Source of the DNA: Planctomycetota bacterium
GTDB taxonomy: Bacteria > Planctomycetota > Planctomycetia > Planctomycetales > Planctomycetaceae
DNA: 61,298 bases
NCBI GenBank assembly: GCA_003388505.1
Contig: QQVO01000040.1
Coordinates: forward strand, 1-61,298
Direction of reading: 5' to 3'
Positions 18,610 to 25,368 of the stretch are shown here, piece by piece. Made by a program: the position numbers and the translations under genes. A model generated the notes under the pieces. The model had not been told where the DNA came from. It worked only from the letters and a program-made list of their open reading frames with translations, and searched no databases. Each line of letters opens with the position of its first letter. Positions within the stretch are counted from its first letter, which is position 1.

Positions 18610-19212
18610 ATGGGCAGTCTGAAGAAGACCATTTCTTACCGTTATGACGCTGTCCGCAACCGCGTCGGCATGACCGATCCGGACGGGGCACGGTTCACCT
18701 ACAGCTACGACTCGGTGAACCGCATCACGGAGGTCGTCAACCCGCAAGGGGATCGGACGACGTACGGGTACGACCCGGCCGGACGGCGGACGGTGAAGAA
18801 GTTGGCCAACGGGACGCGGGCGTCGTTCTCGTACGACGCTGCGGGGAATCTCACACGGTTGGCCAATCTCAAGAGCGACGGCACGACGATCTCCAGCTTC
18901 AACTACGACTACGACAAGGTTGGCAATCGCACGGTCGTGCTGGAGGCGGACGGAAGCCGGGTCACCTGGAGCTACGACGCCACCTATCAGCTCACCGGTG
19001 AGCACCGCACCGGCAGCACGCCGTATCGCGATACCTACACCTACGACCCGGCCGGAAATCGGCTGCTGAAAATCCACGACGGTGCCCGGACGAGTTACGG
19101 CTACGATGCGGTCAGATTCGACTTGCGCAATTGGCTCTGGCATGTATTCTTCTCGCATTCACGAACATGGAGTGAATGCGAGACCTCACCAACAACAACT
19201 TTGGCCATCTGA
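18610..19212 (+). pseudogene. Truncated duplicate of the second RHS gene
   Basis: From ATG 18610 the first about 167 codons closely copy the start of the RHS gene at 15342 (MGSLKKTISYRYDAVRNR versus MGSRKKTISYRYDAVRNR). Similarity stops abruptly at about 19113, after GARTSYGYDA. A short unrelated tail follows that reads into the next gene in another frame. It lacks the core and any C-terminal domain. This looks like the remnant of a duplication or of an exchange between RHS copies. It is possibly still a homology arm for recombination. Confidence 0.75.
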
Positions 19213-19715
19213 TTGCATACGTCATCCCAGGGCTCACGGCCCTTTGGGGAGCGAGTCATTTCTCTCCAACGCTACAATCGTGGCTGACGACGAATCCGTC
19301 AGACCTCCCAACCGTCGGCGGTTTTCTGTACCTGACGCTCGGCTCGGTGACCGCAGGAATGATCGTCAGCACGGTGCGCTGGCTGATCATTGATGGAGTC
19401 CATCACGCAACCGGTCTGACGGAACCCCGCTGGGATTTCTCGCAACTCGCACGGAGAGTGGACGCTTTCGAGTCGCTGATCCGAATTCACTACCAGTTCT
19501 ATCAGTTCAACGCCAACATGCTCGTCGCGATTGTGTTCGCGTACGCCGTGAGGAAATCCACCAGTCCGGTCGAAATCGCGATGATCGGCTGGGAAGATGC
19601 CGCATGGCTGCTCGCGGCCGTCATCTTCTTCGCGGGATCGCGCGACACGCTGAAGAGGTACTACCTGCGCGTAGATGGCCTTCTGGGACGCGTGCCGGAC
19701 GTGAACCAGCGATGA
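19176..19715 (+). CDS. Integral membrane protein of unknown function
   Basis: The 179-residue protein starts at ATG 19176, overlapping the RHS remnant. It has four predicted membrane segments: near residues 10-27 (FGHLIAYVIPGLTALWGA), 48-70 (GFLYLTLGSVTAGMIVSTV), 110-128 (FNANMLVAIVFAYAV) and 140-158. The loop between segments two and three is a conserved-looking hydrophilic block (ARRVDAFESLIRIHYQFYQF). I recognise no catalytic motif. It is followed by the convergent XRE repressor gene. Confidence 0.75.
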   Translation: MRDLTNNNFGHLIAYVIPGLTALWGASHFSPTLQSWLTTNPSDLPTVGGFLYLTLGSVTAGMIVSTVRWLIIDGVHHATGLTEPRWDFSQLARRVDAFESLIRIHYQFYQFNANMLVAIVFAYAVRKSTSPVEIAMIGWEDAAWLLAAVIFFAGSRDTLKRYYLRVDGLLGRVPDVNQR

Positions 19716-19733
19716 GCGGGAACCGATGCTGGA

Positions 19734-19967
19734 TCACGGCATCAGATCACGAAGGGAAACATTGAGTGCTCTCGCCAATCGATCAATGTTTAGAAGCGAA
19801 ATGTTTCGTTCGCCTCGTTCAACGCTGCTGATGTAAGTGCGGTGCAAGCCCGCCAGGGCGGCCAGCTTCTCCTGTGAGACGCCCTTCGATCGACGGACGG
19901 TGCGCAGCTTGCGCCCGAAAAGTTCTCTGACGTCGGGCAAGTCTGTGGCCTCGACCGGGGTTGCCAT
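19734..19967 (-). CDS. XRE-family transcriptional regulator, copy A
   Basis: The 77-residue protein is almost entirely a helix-turn-helix domain of the Cro/C1 (XRE) type. It has LFGRKLRTVRRSKGVSQEKLA, then LAGLHRTYISSVERGERNI, then NIDRLARALNVSLRDL. Proteins of this size and sequence resemble the controller proteins of restriction-modification systems and small phage-type repressors. It is 87% identical to the protein at 22469. The promoter side faces a nested inverted repeat (20004-20053), a likely autoregulatory operator shared with the divergent small gene at 20086. Confidence 0.9.
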   Translation of the reverse strand: MATPVEATDLPDVRELFGRKLRTVRRSKGVSQEKLAALAGLHRTYISSVERGERNISLLNIDRLARALNVSLRDLMP

Positions 19968-20003
19968 TCTCCAACACGACCGTTGACAACCACTGTCGAA
20001 GGT

Positions 20004-20053
20004 TGCACACTATGCATCTACAGACTTTGCGATACGGTGTCGCAAAGTGTGCA
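20004..20053. promoter_or_regulatory. Nested inverted-repeat operator, copy A
   Basis: TGCACAC at 20004-20010 is inverted as GTGTGCA at 20047-20053. Inside it CTTTGCGA at 20025-20032 is inverted as TCGCAAAG at 20040-20047. The structure lies between the divergently oriented XRE gene and the small gene at 20086. The equivalent region of copy B keeps the outer arms and most of the inner ones. Such symmetry fits a dimeric XRE repressor binding site. Confidence 0.55.
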
Positions 20054-20085
20054 GAGAGAATTCTTGCAGAGTACGGAGAACTGAG

Positions 20086-20232
20086 ATGACAAACGGCGGA
20101 GGAAAGCACAGCGGCCAGCACCAAACGGAGAACAAGAAACGCACGAACAGCGAAAGGAAGACGGAAGCGATGAACCAGACCGAGAAGGGCACGGCAAGCG
20201 AACCGTTGACGACCGAAAAGCGGAACCGGTAG
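20086..20232 (+). CDS. Charged micropeptide, copy A
   Basis: This 48-residue frame begins with MTNGGGKHSGQHQTENKKR and ends with EPLTTEKRNR. It is extremely hydrophilic and probably disordered. A GGAGAACTGAG ribosome binding site precedes ATG 20086. Copy B at 22820 encodes 50 residues with the same beginning and end. It has in-frame insertion and deletion differences and no frameshift, which argues for selection at the protein level. Function unknown. It is divergent from an XRE regulator and probably controlled by it. Confidence 0.55.
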   Translation: MTNGGGKHSGQHQTENKKRTNSERKTEAMNQTEKGTASEPLTTEKRNR

Positions 20233-20251
20233 GACGCGAGCCGCCTGATTG

Positions 20252-20274
20252 ATTCAGGGTACGATACCCTGAAT
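20252..20274. repeat. Perfect 10-bp palindromic hairpin, copy A
   Basis: ATTCAGGGTA, a three-base spacer CGA, and TACCCTGAAT form a perfect inverted repeat 19 bases after the micropeptide stop. The identical hairpin occurs at 22993-23015. No T tract follows, so it is not a standard terminator. Confidence 0.7.
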
Positions 20275-20303
20275 GGAAATCGCTCACGGAGCATAAACGA
20301 CTA

Positions 20304-20346
20304 CGTCAAATCTGTCGCGGCGGGAGTTCGCCGCAACTGGTTGACG
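20304..20346. repeat. Conserved long hairpin, copy A
   Basis: A GCGGCG/CGCCGC core with a six-base loop is extended by outer pairings to CGTC/GACG. In copy B (23046-23088) the same fold is kept and the middle stem is fully paired. In copy A it has one T-T mismatch and a G-T pair. Conservation of pairing suggests that the folded form, in RNA or single-stranded DNA, matters. Confidence 0.5.
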
Positions 20347-20731
20347 CCACACCACCTTCGGCAAGCCCGCGAGAACGGCCGATGAGTTCGGGACGTAGAG
20401 GTGGGAGGGAGCCTCGACGCGTAGTGCCCTTGGGTGACACTTAAGCTGTGTTCGCAAGTTGTTGACAGCAGCGTTACCGCCCTCTCGCCCAACACGCTGC
20501 ATTTGCGTAGCTCGCAGTTGACGATGTGGACACATTCGAGCCGACGCTGATGCTCAACAGTACTCGAATTTGGACTCGATGCCAATTGGCGGCCTGAATG
20601 AAAATATCGCCGCCAATGATGCAAGAAAAGGACTGTGGATTTCGCATCACAGCCCGGTATTATTGCGACTGCTCCGCCGAGGAACTTCCAGCGGGCAATA
20701 CGTTTGGTTTACGGCAGAAGAGGCGATGTCG
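20347..20731. other. Non-coding segment after module A
   Basis: I see no credible gene here. The first 55 bases still match copy B (up to a GTTCGGGACGTAGAG block near 20387-20401). The remainder has only frames without ribosome binding sites. It separates the duplicated module from the convergent zinc-finger gene. Confidence 0.4.
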
Positions 20732-21013
20732 TCACTCCAATGACCTTTCCTCGCCTACGTTCGAATCTCGATCGAGGGCACTTGCGAATTTCGCGGCCAA
20801 TGTAAACATTTCTCTTCGCATCGAACAGTATTCGCAGCGACGCACGTGCTCCTCCACTTGTTCCGTAAGTGCGACGGTTAGCATGCCGCACATCATGTCG
20901 ACAATGAATCCCTTCGCCTCCTCACATGACAAGTCTCCAGCTCCGTCAGCCCGCCGAAAATGTGGTCGCTGCGACTCCGTGCCGCCGCCGCTCATGTCGT
21001 GTCCAGTTGTCAT
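20732..21013 (-). CDS. Zinc-finger protein, probable anti-sigma partner
   Basis: Starting at ATG 21013 after a GGGAGAA site, the frame gives 93 residues. The C-terminal part contains the anti-sigma zinc-finger arrangement: LSCEEAKGFIVDMMCGML, then VEEHVRRCEYCSMRREM. In this arrangement H-x3-C-x2-C typically holds zinc and contacts an ECF sigma factor. There is no membrane segment, so it would be a soluble anti-sigma factor. The ECF sigma gene lies 244 bases upstream on the same strand, which supports pairing. Confidence 0.65.
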   Translation of the reverse strand: MTTGHDMSGGGTESQRPHFRRADGAGDLSCEEAKGFIVDMMCGMLTVALTEQVEEHVRRCEYCSMRREMFTLAAKFASALDRDSNVGEERSLE

Positions 21014-21257
21014 CGGTGAATTCTCCCGTGTGCTGGATGGGAAAGGTTGTCGCCCAGCTCGAGAGAAGCCTCGGCAATGACCACACGATTTAACGGTGAG
21101 CCACCCGAGCCAAATTGTCAACACTGTCATGCTGTCTTCTCAAACTCAATTCACGCGAGTCTTGAGCTAAGTCCAACCGTGTCCCAAGCCACAAAAAATC
21201 CGCCCGACACGCAGCAGCGAGGGCGGAGTATACCAGTGCCTGAAAGTGCCAGCGGTG

Positions 21258-21767
21258 TTACGGCACGGCACGTTGAAGGATACCGCAGATCCTTGATCGT
21301 TCTTTCTCGATGTTTCGTGAGTCGTCAACTCCAAGCCTTTCGGCGATTTCTTGATCGGAAGCGCCGTCCAAATGCAAACCAAGGATTCGCCGCCGCCGAG
21401 GGGACAGGTGTTTCGATCGTAAGATCAGGGCTCTGAACTCCGCCCTTTCGGCAGCGTCTTGAGGTGAAACGAGATTCATGGCAGGCAACGTGTCAGCGAT
21501 TAGTGGCAACGGCGTCTTGCTGGTCGATCTTTGAATTCGCTTTGCGACTCTTGAGCAAGCTCTCCTCAAGACATCGTTTCCAGCAGCCCCTTCTTCGAAG
21601 AATTTCGCAACATCACCATTCGAGGTGAGTTCGCGGAGCACACTATGCACTTCGAAGAAAACCTCTTGAACGAAGTCGTCTCGAATGTCCGTTGGAATTT
21701 GACTCCACACGCGGTGTTGGCGAGTTTCTCGGATCACGCGTTCGATACAATCCTCTGTCCACTTCAT
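21258..21767 (-). CDS. ECF-type RNA polymerase sigma factor
   Basis: ATG 21767 is chosen because GGAGG lies seven bases upstream, giving 169 residues. Region 2 is recognisable (DIRDDFVQEVFFEVHSVL, the D-x2-Q-E-V-F core). Region 4 has LSPRRRRILGLHLDGASDQEIAERLGVDD, the helix-turn-helix that binds the -35 element. It should direct polymerase to a small regulon, with the zinc-finger protein at 20732 as likely inhibitor. Region 2 is shorter and less conserved than usual, so target promoters cannot be guessed. Confidence 0.75.
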   Translation of the reverse strand: MKWTEDCIERVIRETRQHRVWSQIPTDIRDDFVQEVFFEVHSVLRELTSNGDVAKFFEEGAAGNDVLRRACSRVAKRIQRSTSKTPLPLIADTLPAMNLVSPQDAAERAEFRALILRSKHLSPRRRRILGLHLDGASDQEIAERLGVDDSRNIEKERSRICGILQRAVP

Positions 21768-21961
21768 CCGCAGGCCTCCAATTGCACGAGTGGATGCGGG
21801 CCACAACCTCCGTGCGCAGACCAGCGTGATTACAACTACATGGACACAAATGGTGAGAGTTGTCGCGATATTTTTTCCGATATTTCTCCGGCGACAATTG
21901 AGGGACGCGGCGTCCCTAACCGTTAGCGGACAAACTGATGCGGTGACGGTCGGAAGACGGG

Positions 21962-22174
21962 ATGAACTACATGGGTGGCCATGTCGACGGGCAATGTTCG
22001 CGGTGCGGTCGTTTTCACGTCGTACACCCAGACCCGGGGCCTGCTTTCTGTAGAAAGCTGGAGATCCAATCGAGTGGAGCGTCTCTCACTGTAGCAATCG
22101 AAGCGAGACGCAACTTTGAGAACGCGTTGTTACCGACGAGCACTGGGTTTGTCGGATCTGTTTCGGTATCGTGA
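21962..22174 (+). CDS. Small protein with CxxC motif
   Basis: The 70-residue frame begins at ATG 21962 after GGAAGACGGG; a second ATG three codons later is possible. It has GQCSRCGRFHVVHPDPGPAFC near the N-terminus, a possible zinc ribbon, and an unstructured C-terminal half. It is divergent from the sigma factor gene and only 17 bases ahead of the 29-residue frame at 22192, with a strong terminator beyond. That arrangement supports a short operon. Function unknown. Confidence 0.45.
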   Translation: MNYMGGHVDGQCSRCGRFHVVHPDPGPAFCRKLEIQSSGASLTVAIEARRNFENALLPTSTGFVGSVSVS

Positions 22175-22191
22175 AACAAGAAAGGGAAATC

Positions 22192-22281
22192 ATGGCAAAG
22201 GACAGGGATTGCGACTGCGATCACGACGAACCGGACGGCCACTGGTTTCCGGAGCACAATCCCTTCAACCTCTTCGGTTGA
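22192..22281 (+). CDS. 29-residue Asp/His-rich micropeptide
   Basis: ATG 22192 follows an AAAGGGAAATC ribosome binding site and the frame ends at TGA 22279-22281. The peptide carries DCDCDHDEPDGHW, a dense run of potential metal ligands, then PEHNPFNLFG. A perfect 12-bp intrinsic terminator begins 23 bases after the stop. This makes a short transcript ending with this gene likely. I know of no named family, and function could be metal-related. Confidence 0.55.
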   Translation: MAKDRDCDCDHDEPDGHWFPEHNPFNLFG

Positions 22282-22304
22282 TGAAAGAGTCTGTGCGCTG
22301 GACA

Positions 22305-22342
22305 CAAGCAGGCTGCGTTCGGCAGCCTGCTTGTTCTTTTTT
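22305..22342 (+). terminator. Strong rho-independent terminator
   Basis: CAAGCAGGCTGC (22305-22316) pairs perfectly with GCAGCCTGCTTG (22322-22333) around a GTTCG loop. TTCTTTTTT follows. It ends rightward transcription of the small genes at 21962 and 22192. Confidence 0.9.
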
Positions 22343-22468
22343 CGCTTAACCACCCTCGCGATTTCAAGCCCTGTATCGAGGCGGGCGTCAACCAAAGAAT
22401 CCCAGCAGAACGGGACAGGGGGCTGACGAGCACCCAGGCAAGAGTCGAGCCCGATGGGCAATCGTTCG

Positions 22469-22702
22469 TTAGGGCATCAGATCGCGAAGGGAGACGTCGA
22501 GAGCGGCTGCCAATCGATCGATGTTCACCAGTGAAATATTGCGTTCGCCTCGTTCAACGCTGCTGACGTAGGTGCGATGCAACCCTGCCAGGGCAGCCAG
22601 CCTCTCCTGTGAGACGCCCTTTGATCGACGGACGGAGCGCAGCTTGCGCCCGAAAAGCTCTTTGACGTCGGGCAAGTCTGTAGCCTCGACCGGGGTTGCC
22701 AT
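22469..22702 (-). CDS. XRE-family transcriptional regulator, copy B
   Basis: This 77-residue helix-turn-helix protein differs from the regulator at 19734 at only ten positions, mostly conservative (for example V/I, K/R, D/N). The recognition helix region LAGLHRTYVSSVERGERNI is almost identical, so both copies probably recognise the same operator and may cross-regulate. It is divergent from the micropeptide gene at 22820 across a conserved nested inverted repeat. Confidence 0.9.
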   Translation of the reverse strand: MATPVEATDLPDVKELFGRKLRSVRRSKGVSQERLAALAGLHRTYVSSVERGERNISLVNIDRLAAALDVSLRDLMP

Positions 22703-22738
22703 TCTCCAAGACGACTGTTGACAACCACTGTCGAAAGT

Positions 22739-22788
22739 TGCACACTATGCATCTACAGACTTTACGATACCGTACCGCAAAGTGTGCA
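22739..22788. promoter_or_regulatory. Nested inverted-repeat operator, copy B
   Basis: The outer arms TGCACAC (22739-22745) and GTGTGCA (22782-22788) are identical to copy A. The inner arms, CTTTACGA at 22760 and CCGCAAAG ending at 22782, keep position but have mismatches. Retention of the outer symmetry in both copies supports a shared repressor site. Confidence 0.5.
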
Positions 22789-22819
22789 TTGTGAATCTTG
22801 CAGATTACGGAGAGTTGAG

Positions 22820-22972
22820 ATGACAAACGGTGGAGGAGAGCACGGTGGCAAGCACCAAACGGAGAACGAGAAGCGCACGAGCAGCGAGAACAGCGAAAGA
22901 AAGACGCAAGCGGGGAAACAGGCCCAGAAGGCTGCGAATGAACCGTTGACGACCGAAAAGCGGAACCTGTAG
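22820..22972 (+). CDS. Charged micropeptide, copy B
   Basis: ATG 22820 follows GGAGAGTTGAG. The 50-residue product starts MTNGGGEHGGKHQTENEKR and ends EPLTTEKRNL. Compared with copy A it has a short in-frame insertion (SSENSER versus NSER) and several substitutions, but the ends are preserved. It has no hydrophobic segment. Function is unknown; the pairing with an XRE gene and duplicated hairpins is the main clue. Confidence 0.55.
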   Translation: MTNGGGEHGGKHQTENEKRTSSENSERKTQAGKQAQKAANEPLTTEKRNL

Positions 22973-22992
22973 AACGCAATCCGCCGAATCGC

Positions 22993-23015
22993 ATTCAGGG
23001 TACGATACCCTGAAT
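22993..23015. repeat. Perfect 10-bp palindromic hairpin, copy B
   Basis: Identical to the hairpin at 20252-20274: ATTCAGGGTA, CGA, TACCCTGAAT. It begins 20 bases after the micropeptide stop, almost the same distance as in copy A. Confidence 0.7.
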
Positions 23016-23045
23016 GGAAATCAGTCACGGAGAATAAACGACTTA

Positions 23046-23088
23046 CGTCAAATCAGTCGCGGCGGGGGTTCGCCGCAACTGATTGGCG
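23046..23088. repeat. Conserved long hairpin, copy B
   Basis: GCGGCG pairs with CGCCGC, AATCAGT pairs perfectly with ACTGATT, and CGTC pairs with GGCG using one G-T pair. The equivalent in copy A (20304-20346) has substitutions that mostly keep pairing. Confidence 0.5.
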
Positions 23089-23352
23089 CCATACCACCTT
23101 CGGCAAGCCCGCGCTGGCAGCCCGTGTGTTCGGGACGTAGAGAGCTCGTCTCGCGGACGTCGCGTAACCCTCTGCGAAGGCACCGACTTCGGTGGAGTCG
23201 CTCAGTCCGACTGGTGCACCGTACCCGGAATGTACCCTGAATCAGCGATTGCCATTACGCGCCGCATCCAATCAGCTCGCGGGCGCAGTCCATGCCGAGT
23301 GAACGACGGCATTCCGGGGGGCAATGGGGTCAGATCGTGCGACAAGCAGGTA

Positions 23353-24261
23353 TCAGGAGAGACTCCGACGAGATGCCGTGATCCGATGAAGTGATGAGGT
23401 CGTTGAGGGACGGCGTGAGAACTCTTCTCTCAATTGCGAAAGCAATCGACGTGACGCGTTCTCTAACAGCGGCAACGGTTTTCGTCTTGAACTTTCGTCG
23501 ATGTTCGAGAGGTGCGCCACGACGAGCTGTTGGGCGCGCTGGTCTTTCTGACAGTCGATCGCTTCAAGAATGGCAATGTGGTCTTGAATAATTCGCCACG
23601 CAACAGGAGGTTCACAAACCTGGTGTGGAGGATGCTTCGCTGCGAAGCCGGCGATTATGATGCCACCAAGAATGTCCAAAACCTCATTATGAGCGGCTTG
23701 CAACACACGTTGGTGAAACCTCTGGTCGCACATCACCCAATCCCTTATTGTTCCGATCGTGTCGACCTGATCGTGGATAGATTGCTCAATCGCGTGTAGG
23801 TCCTCTTCAGTTCGAAACTTGGCCCCCAAGCTTGCGGCGGCACCTTCGACGCCGACGCGCACTTCGCGAATCCAGTCTCTGCCCTTCTCGCATGCCGGAG
23901 CCGTCGTCTCCGACGCAATCTCGCTCGACAGCAGCACGAATGCGCTTGCAATCGCCGCCGGATCAGGTTTCTCACGCAAGTGAGTTCCGGACCGCGTTCG
24001 GCGTTCAACCGCGCCGAGTTGTTGCAGGAGATACAGGGCTTCCCTGAGCTTCGGTCGGCCGATGTCTAGGTCCTTCGCAAGATCCTGTTCGCATGGGATA
24101 CGGTCTCCCGGAGAAAAGTTCTTGCGTAGCGAGTCCCAAACTCGAATCCAGTGTGGTTGATCTGGATCCGGAGATGCTGCAAAGCAATCGAAAGTCCAAA
24201 GACCAGGCATTTTCTCGAGTTTTTTCAATCTGCGAATTGCGGAAAGAATCGCTCTTGCCAC
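23353..24261 (-). CDS. GntR-family regulator (FadR/FCD subgroup)
   Basis: The 302-residue protein starts at GTG 24261; an alternative ATG lies 17 codons inside. Residues 40-100 form the winged helix (FSPGDRIPCEQDLAKDLDIGRPKLREALYLLQQLGAVERR, given in parts: IPCEQDLAKDLDIGRPKLR then LLQQLGAV). The FCD-type effector domain follows, with W-I-R-E-V-R, FHQRVLQAAHNEVL and DHIAILEAID segments and conserved histidines that usually hold a metal near the ligand pocket. FCD regulators sense acids or sugar acids. No adjacent metabolic gene indicates the ligand. The last 25 residues are an extra basic tail. Confidence 0.85.
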   Translation of the reverse strand: MARAILSAIRRLKKLEKMPGLWTFDCFAASPDPDQPHWIRVWDSLRKNFSPGDRIPCEQDLAKDLDIGRPKLREALYLLQQLGAVERRTRSGTHLREKPDPAAIASAFVLLSSEIASETTAPACEKGRDWIREVRVGVEGAAASLGAKFRTEEDLHAIEQSIHDQVDTIGTIRDWVMCDQRFHQRVLQAAHNEVLDILGGIIIAGFAAKHPPHQVCEPPVAWRIIQDHIAILEAIDCQKDQRAQQLVVAHLSNIDESSRRKPLPLLENASRRLLSQLREEFSRRPSTTSSLHRITASRRSLS

Positions 24262-24581
24262 ACCGTTAGATTCCCGCTTATCGTACCGAATAGCAATTAG
24301 TCAGACAAATGAGGCTCGGCCGCGAGGAGGGCATTGGCTGCTCTCTAACTGCTGCGTTCATTTGGAGAGTTGAAAAAGGCCCAAGGGCGGATACCCAAGG
24401 GCCGGGAACGAAAGGGGCACCGGTCGTCCAACACACCCTGTCGCATTCGAACTCAACCGGGTGTGTTCGGAACAACGCATGATGCCCCTTCCGAAGGTGC
24501 TTCTTCCACTGTGGCGGAAGAAGTCACGGATGTCAAACGCCTTTGGCACGACCGGTACCCATTCTCTGAGGGGAGTGGGAG
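24262..24581. other. Divergent intergenic region rich in inverted repeats
   Basis: No coding frame is convincing. The region between the GntR gene and the small CxxC gene holds a series of hairpins (24379-24404, 24412-24490, 24500-24523) described separately as a candidate RNA. Confidence 0.5.
24374..24530 (-). ncRNA. Candidate structured small RNA ending in a terminator
   Basis: Read on the minus strand, the segment has a CTTCTTCC/GGAAGAAG stem (24500-24523). A two-tier structure follows, with AAGGGGCA/TGCCCCTT (24412-24490) enclosing AACACACCC/GGGTGTGTT (24430-24467). Last comes a GGCCC/GGGCC hairpin (24379-24404) followed by TTTTTC, an intrinsic terminator. A TTGACA lies at 24536-24531, but no good -10 follows. 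The terminator would otherwise have no gene to serve. It could alternatively be a plain insulator for the GntR gene. I do not recognise a known RNA family. Confidence 0.4.
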
Positions 24582-24809
24582 ATGGGGGACCAAGAGCGGG
24601 AACCACAACAGTATGAACCACATGACTTGAATGAGCGTTGGATTCCGTGCATCTATTGCAACAGTATCCTGGGGAGTGGAGGATGCTGCCGGTGTCAGGC
24701 CTTTCTGGCTCGTCCTACCGCGTTCGTAGCGAGCTCCAACGTGCAGGAAAGAATCAGATGCCGACTTCAACAAGTCATTGCGAAGCAAGGACGATTCAGA
24801 CCGCAGTAA
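24582..24809 (+). CDS. Small zinc-ribbon-like protein
   Basis: The 75-residue product has CIYCNSILGSGGCCRCQ near residues 23-39, two paired-cysteine knuckles that could hold one zinc. ATG 24582 is preceded by GGGAGTGGGAG. The C-terminal half is basic (ERIRCRLQQVIAKQGRFR). It resembles the CxxC micropeptide at 21962 in size and style but not in sequence. Function unknown. Confidence 0.45.
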   Translation: MGDQEREPQQYEPHDLNERWIPCIYCNSILGSGGCCRCQAFLARPTAFVASSNVQERIRCRLQQVIAKQGRFRPQ

Positions 24810-24869
24810 CGTTCATTCGATGACGCGATCGAAGGTCGAAGCAGAAGCCCTCACTCCACGATGCTGCGA

Positions 24870-25048
24870 GCCGAGCGTCGCGCAAACCCTTGCCAAGACA
24901 CCAGCCTCGGTGGAGTCCTCCAAGCAGATCGGTGAACTGTACTCGGAATGGATACTCTGAATCAGGAATCGAAAATCAAGGCCGATTCAATCAGCTCAGG
25001 TCGGCGATTCATGTCGTCCGAATGGCAGCATTCCGGGGGGCAATGGGG
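24870..25048. repeat. Degenerate copy of the module-B tail
   Basis: Blocks shared with 23168-23323 occur in the same order: CGTCGCG, CGGTGGAGTC, CGGAATG followed by CTGAATCAG, AATCAGCTC, and finally CATTCCGGGGGGCAATGGGG. The spacing is similar but identity between blocks is low. The copies lie either side of the GntR gene and small zinc-ribbon gene. Confidence 0.6.
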
Positions 25049-25174
25049 GGGGCAGGATTGGCAATCCGGCCCCAATTCAAGTGAAATGTCAAATCGTTGA
25101 AGTAAACCAGGAAATCTGCTTTCTGAAAGGGAAATCAACACTTCTTCAACGCACGCTCGACGCACATCCCTGAC

Positions 25175-25225
25175 GCCGAAAGTGGATTTTGAATCCAGCG
25201 CGTCTGCCAATTCCGCCACTTCGGC
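25175..25225 (-). pseudogene. tRNA-Leu(CAA) remnant lacking variable and T arms
   Basis: On the minus strand GCCGAAGTGGCGGAATTGG begins a textbook tRNA-Leu. The D arm and the anticodon arm (TGGAT, TCAAA, ATCCA; anticodon CAA) are intact. After ATCCA the sequence jumps directly to TTTCGGC, which pairs with the 5' acceptor GCCGAAG apart from one G-T pair. The variable arm and the T arm are missing. The simplest explanation is deletion between short ATCCA-like repeats in the anticodon and T arms. It cannot be a working tRNA. Confidence 0.7.
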
Positions 25226-25368
25226 GCTTGCCGCAATGCGCGGCTCGATTTCTCGGACGGCGAGTTTATCAGGAACAACTCCAGCGAGAAATGAACCCCT
25301 CGTCACACGACTGACAGCAGCCGGCGACGGCAGGTTCATCCCCGTTGTCCCGCCACCTGAACCAATCC

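Larger units (their letters stand above)
22973..23352. other. Non-coding tail of module B
   Basis: No gene is apparent. It contains the perfect palindrome at 22993-23015, the long hairpin at 23046-23088, and the segment 23168-23323 that recurs in degenerate form at 24870-25048. Confidence 0.5.
24810..25368. other. Intergenic region with a degenerate repeat and a tRNA remnant
   Basis: No gene is supported. It holds the degenerate repeat copy at 24870-25048 and the collapsed tRNA-Leu at 25175-25225. The rest is the downstream flank of the minus-strand hydrolase gene. Confidence 0.5.

Noticed and set aside
25175-25225. Functional tRNA-Leu
   Set aside because: Variable and T arms are absent, so it cannot fold as a canonical tRNA.
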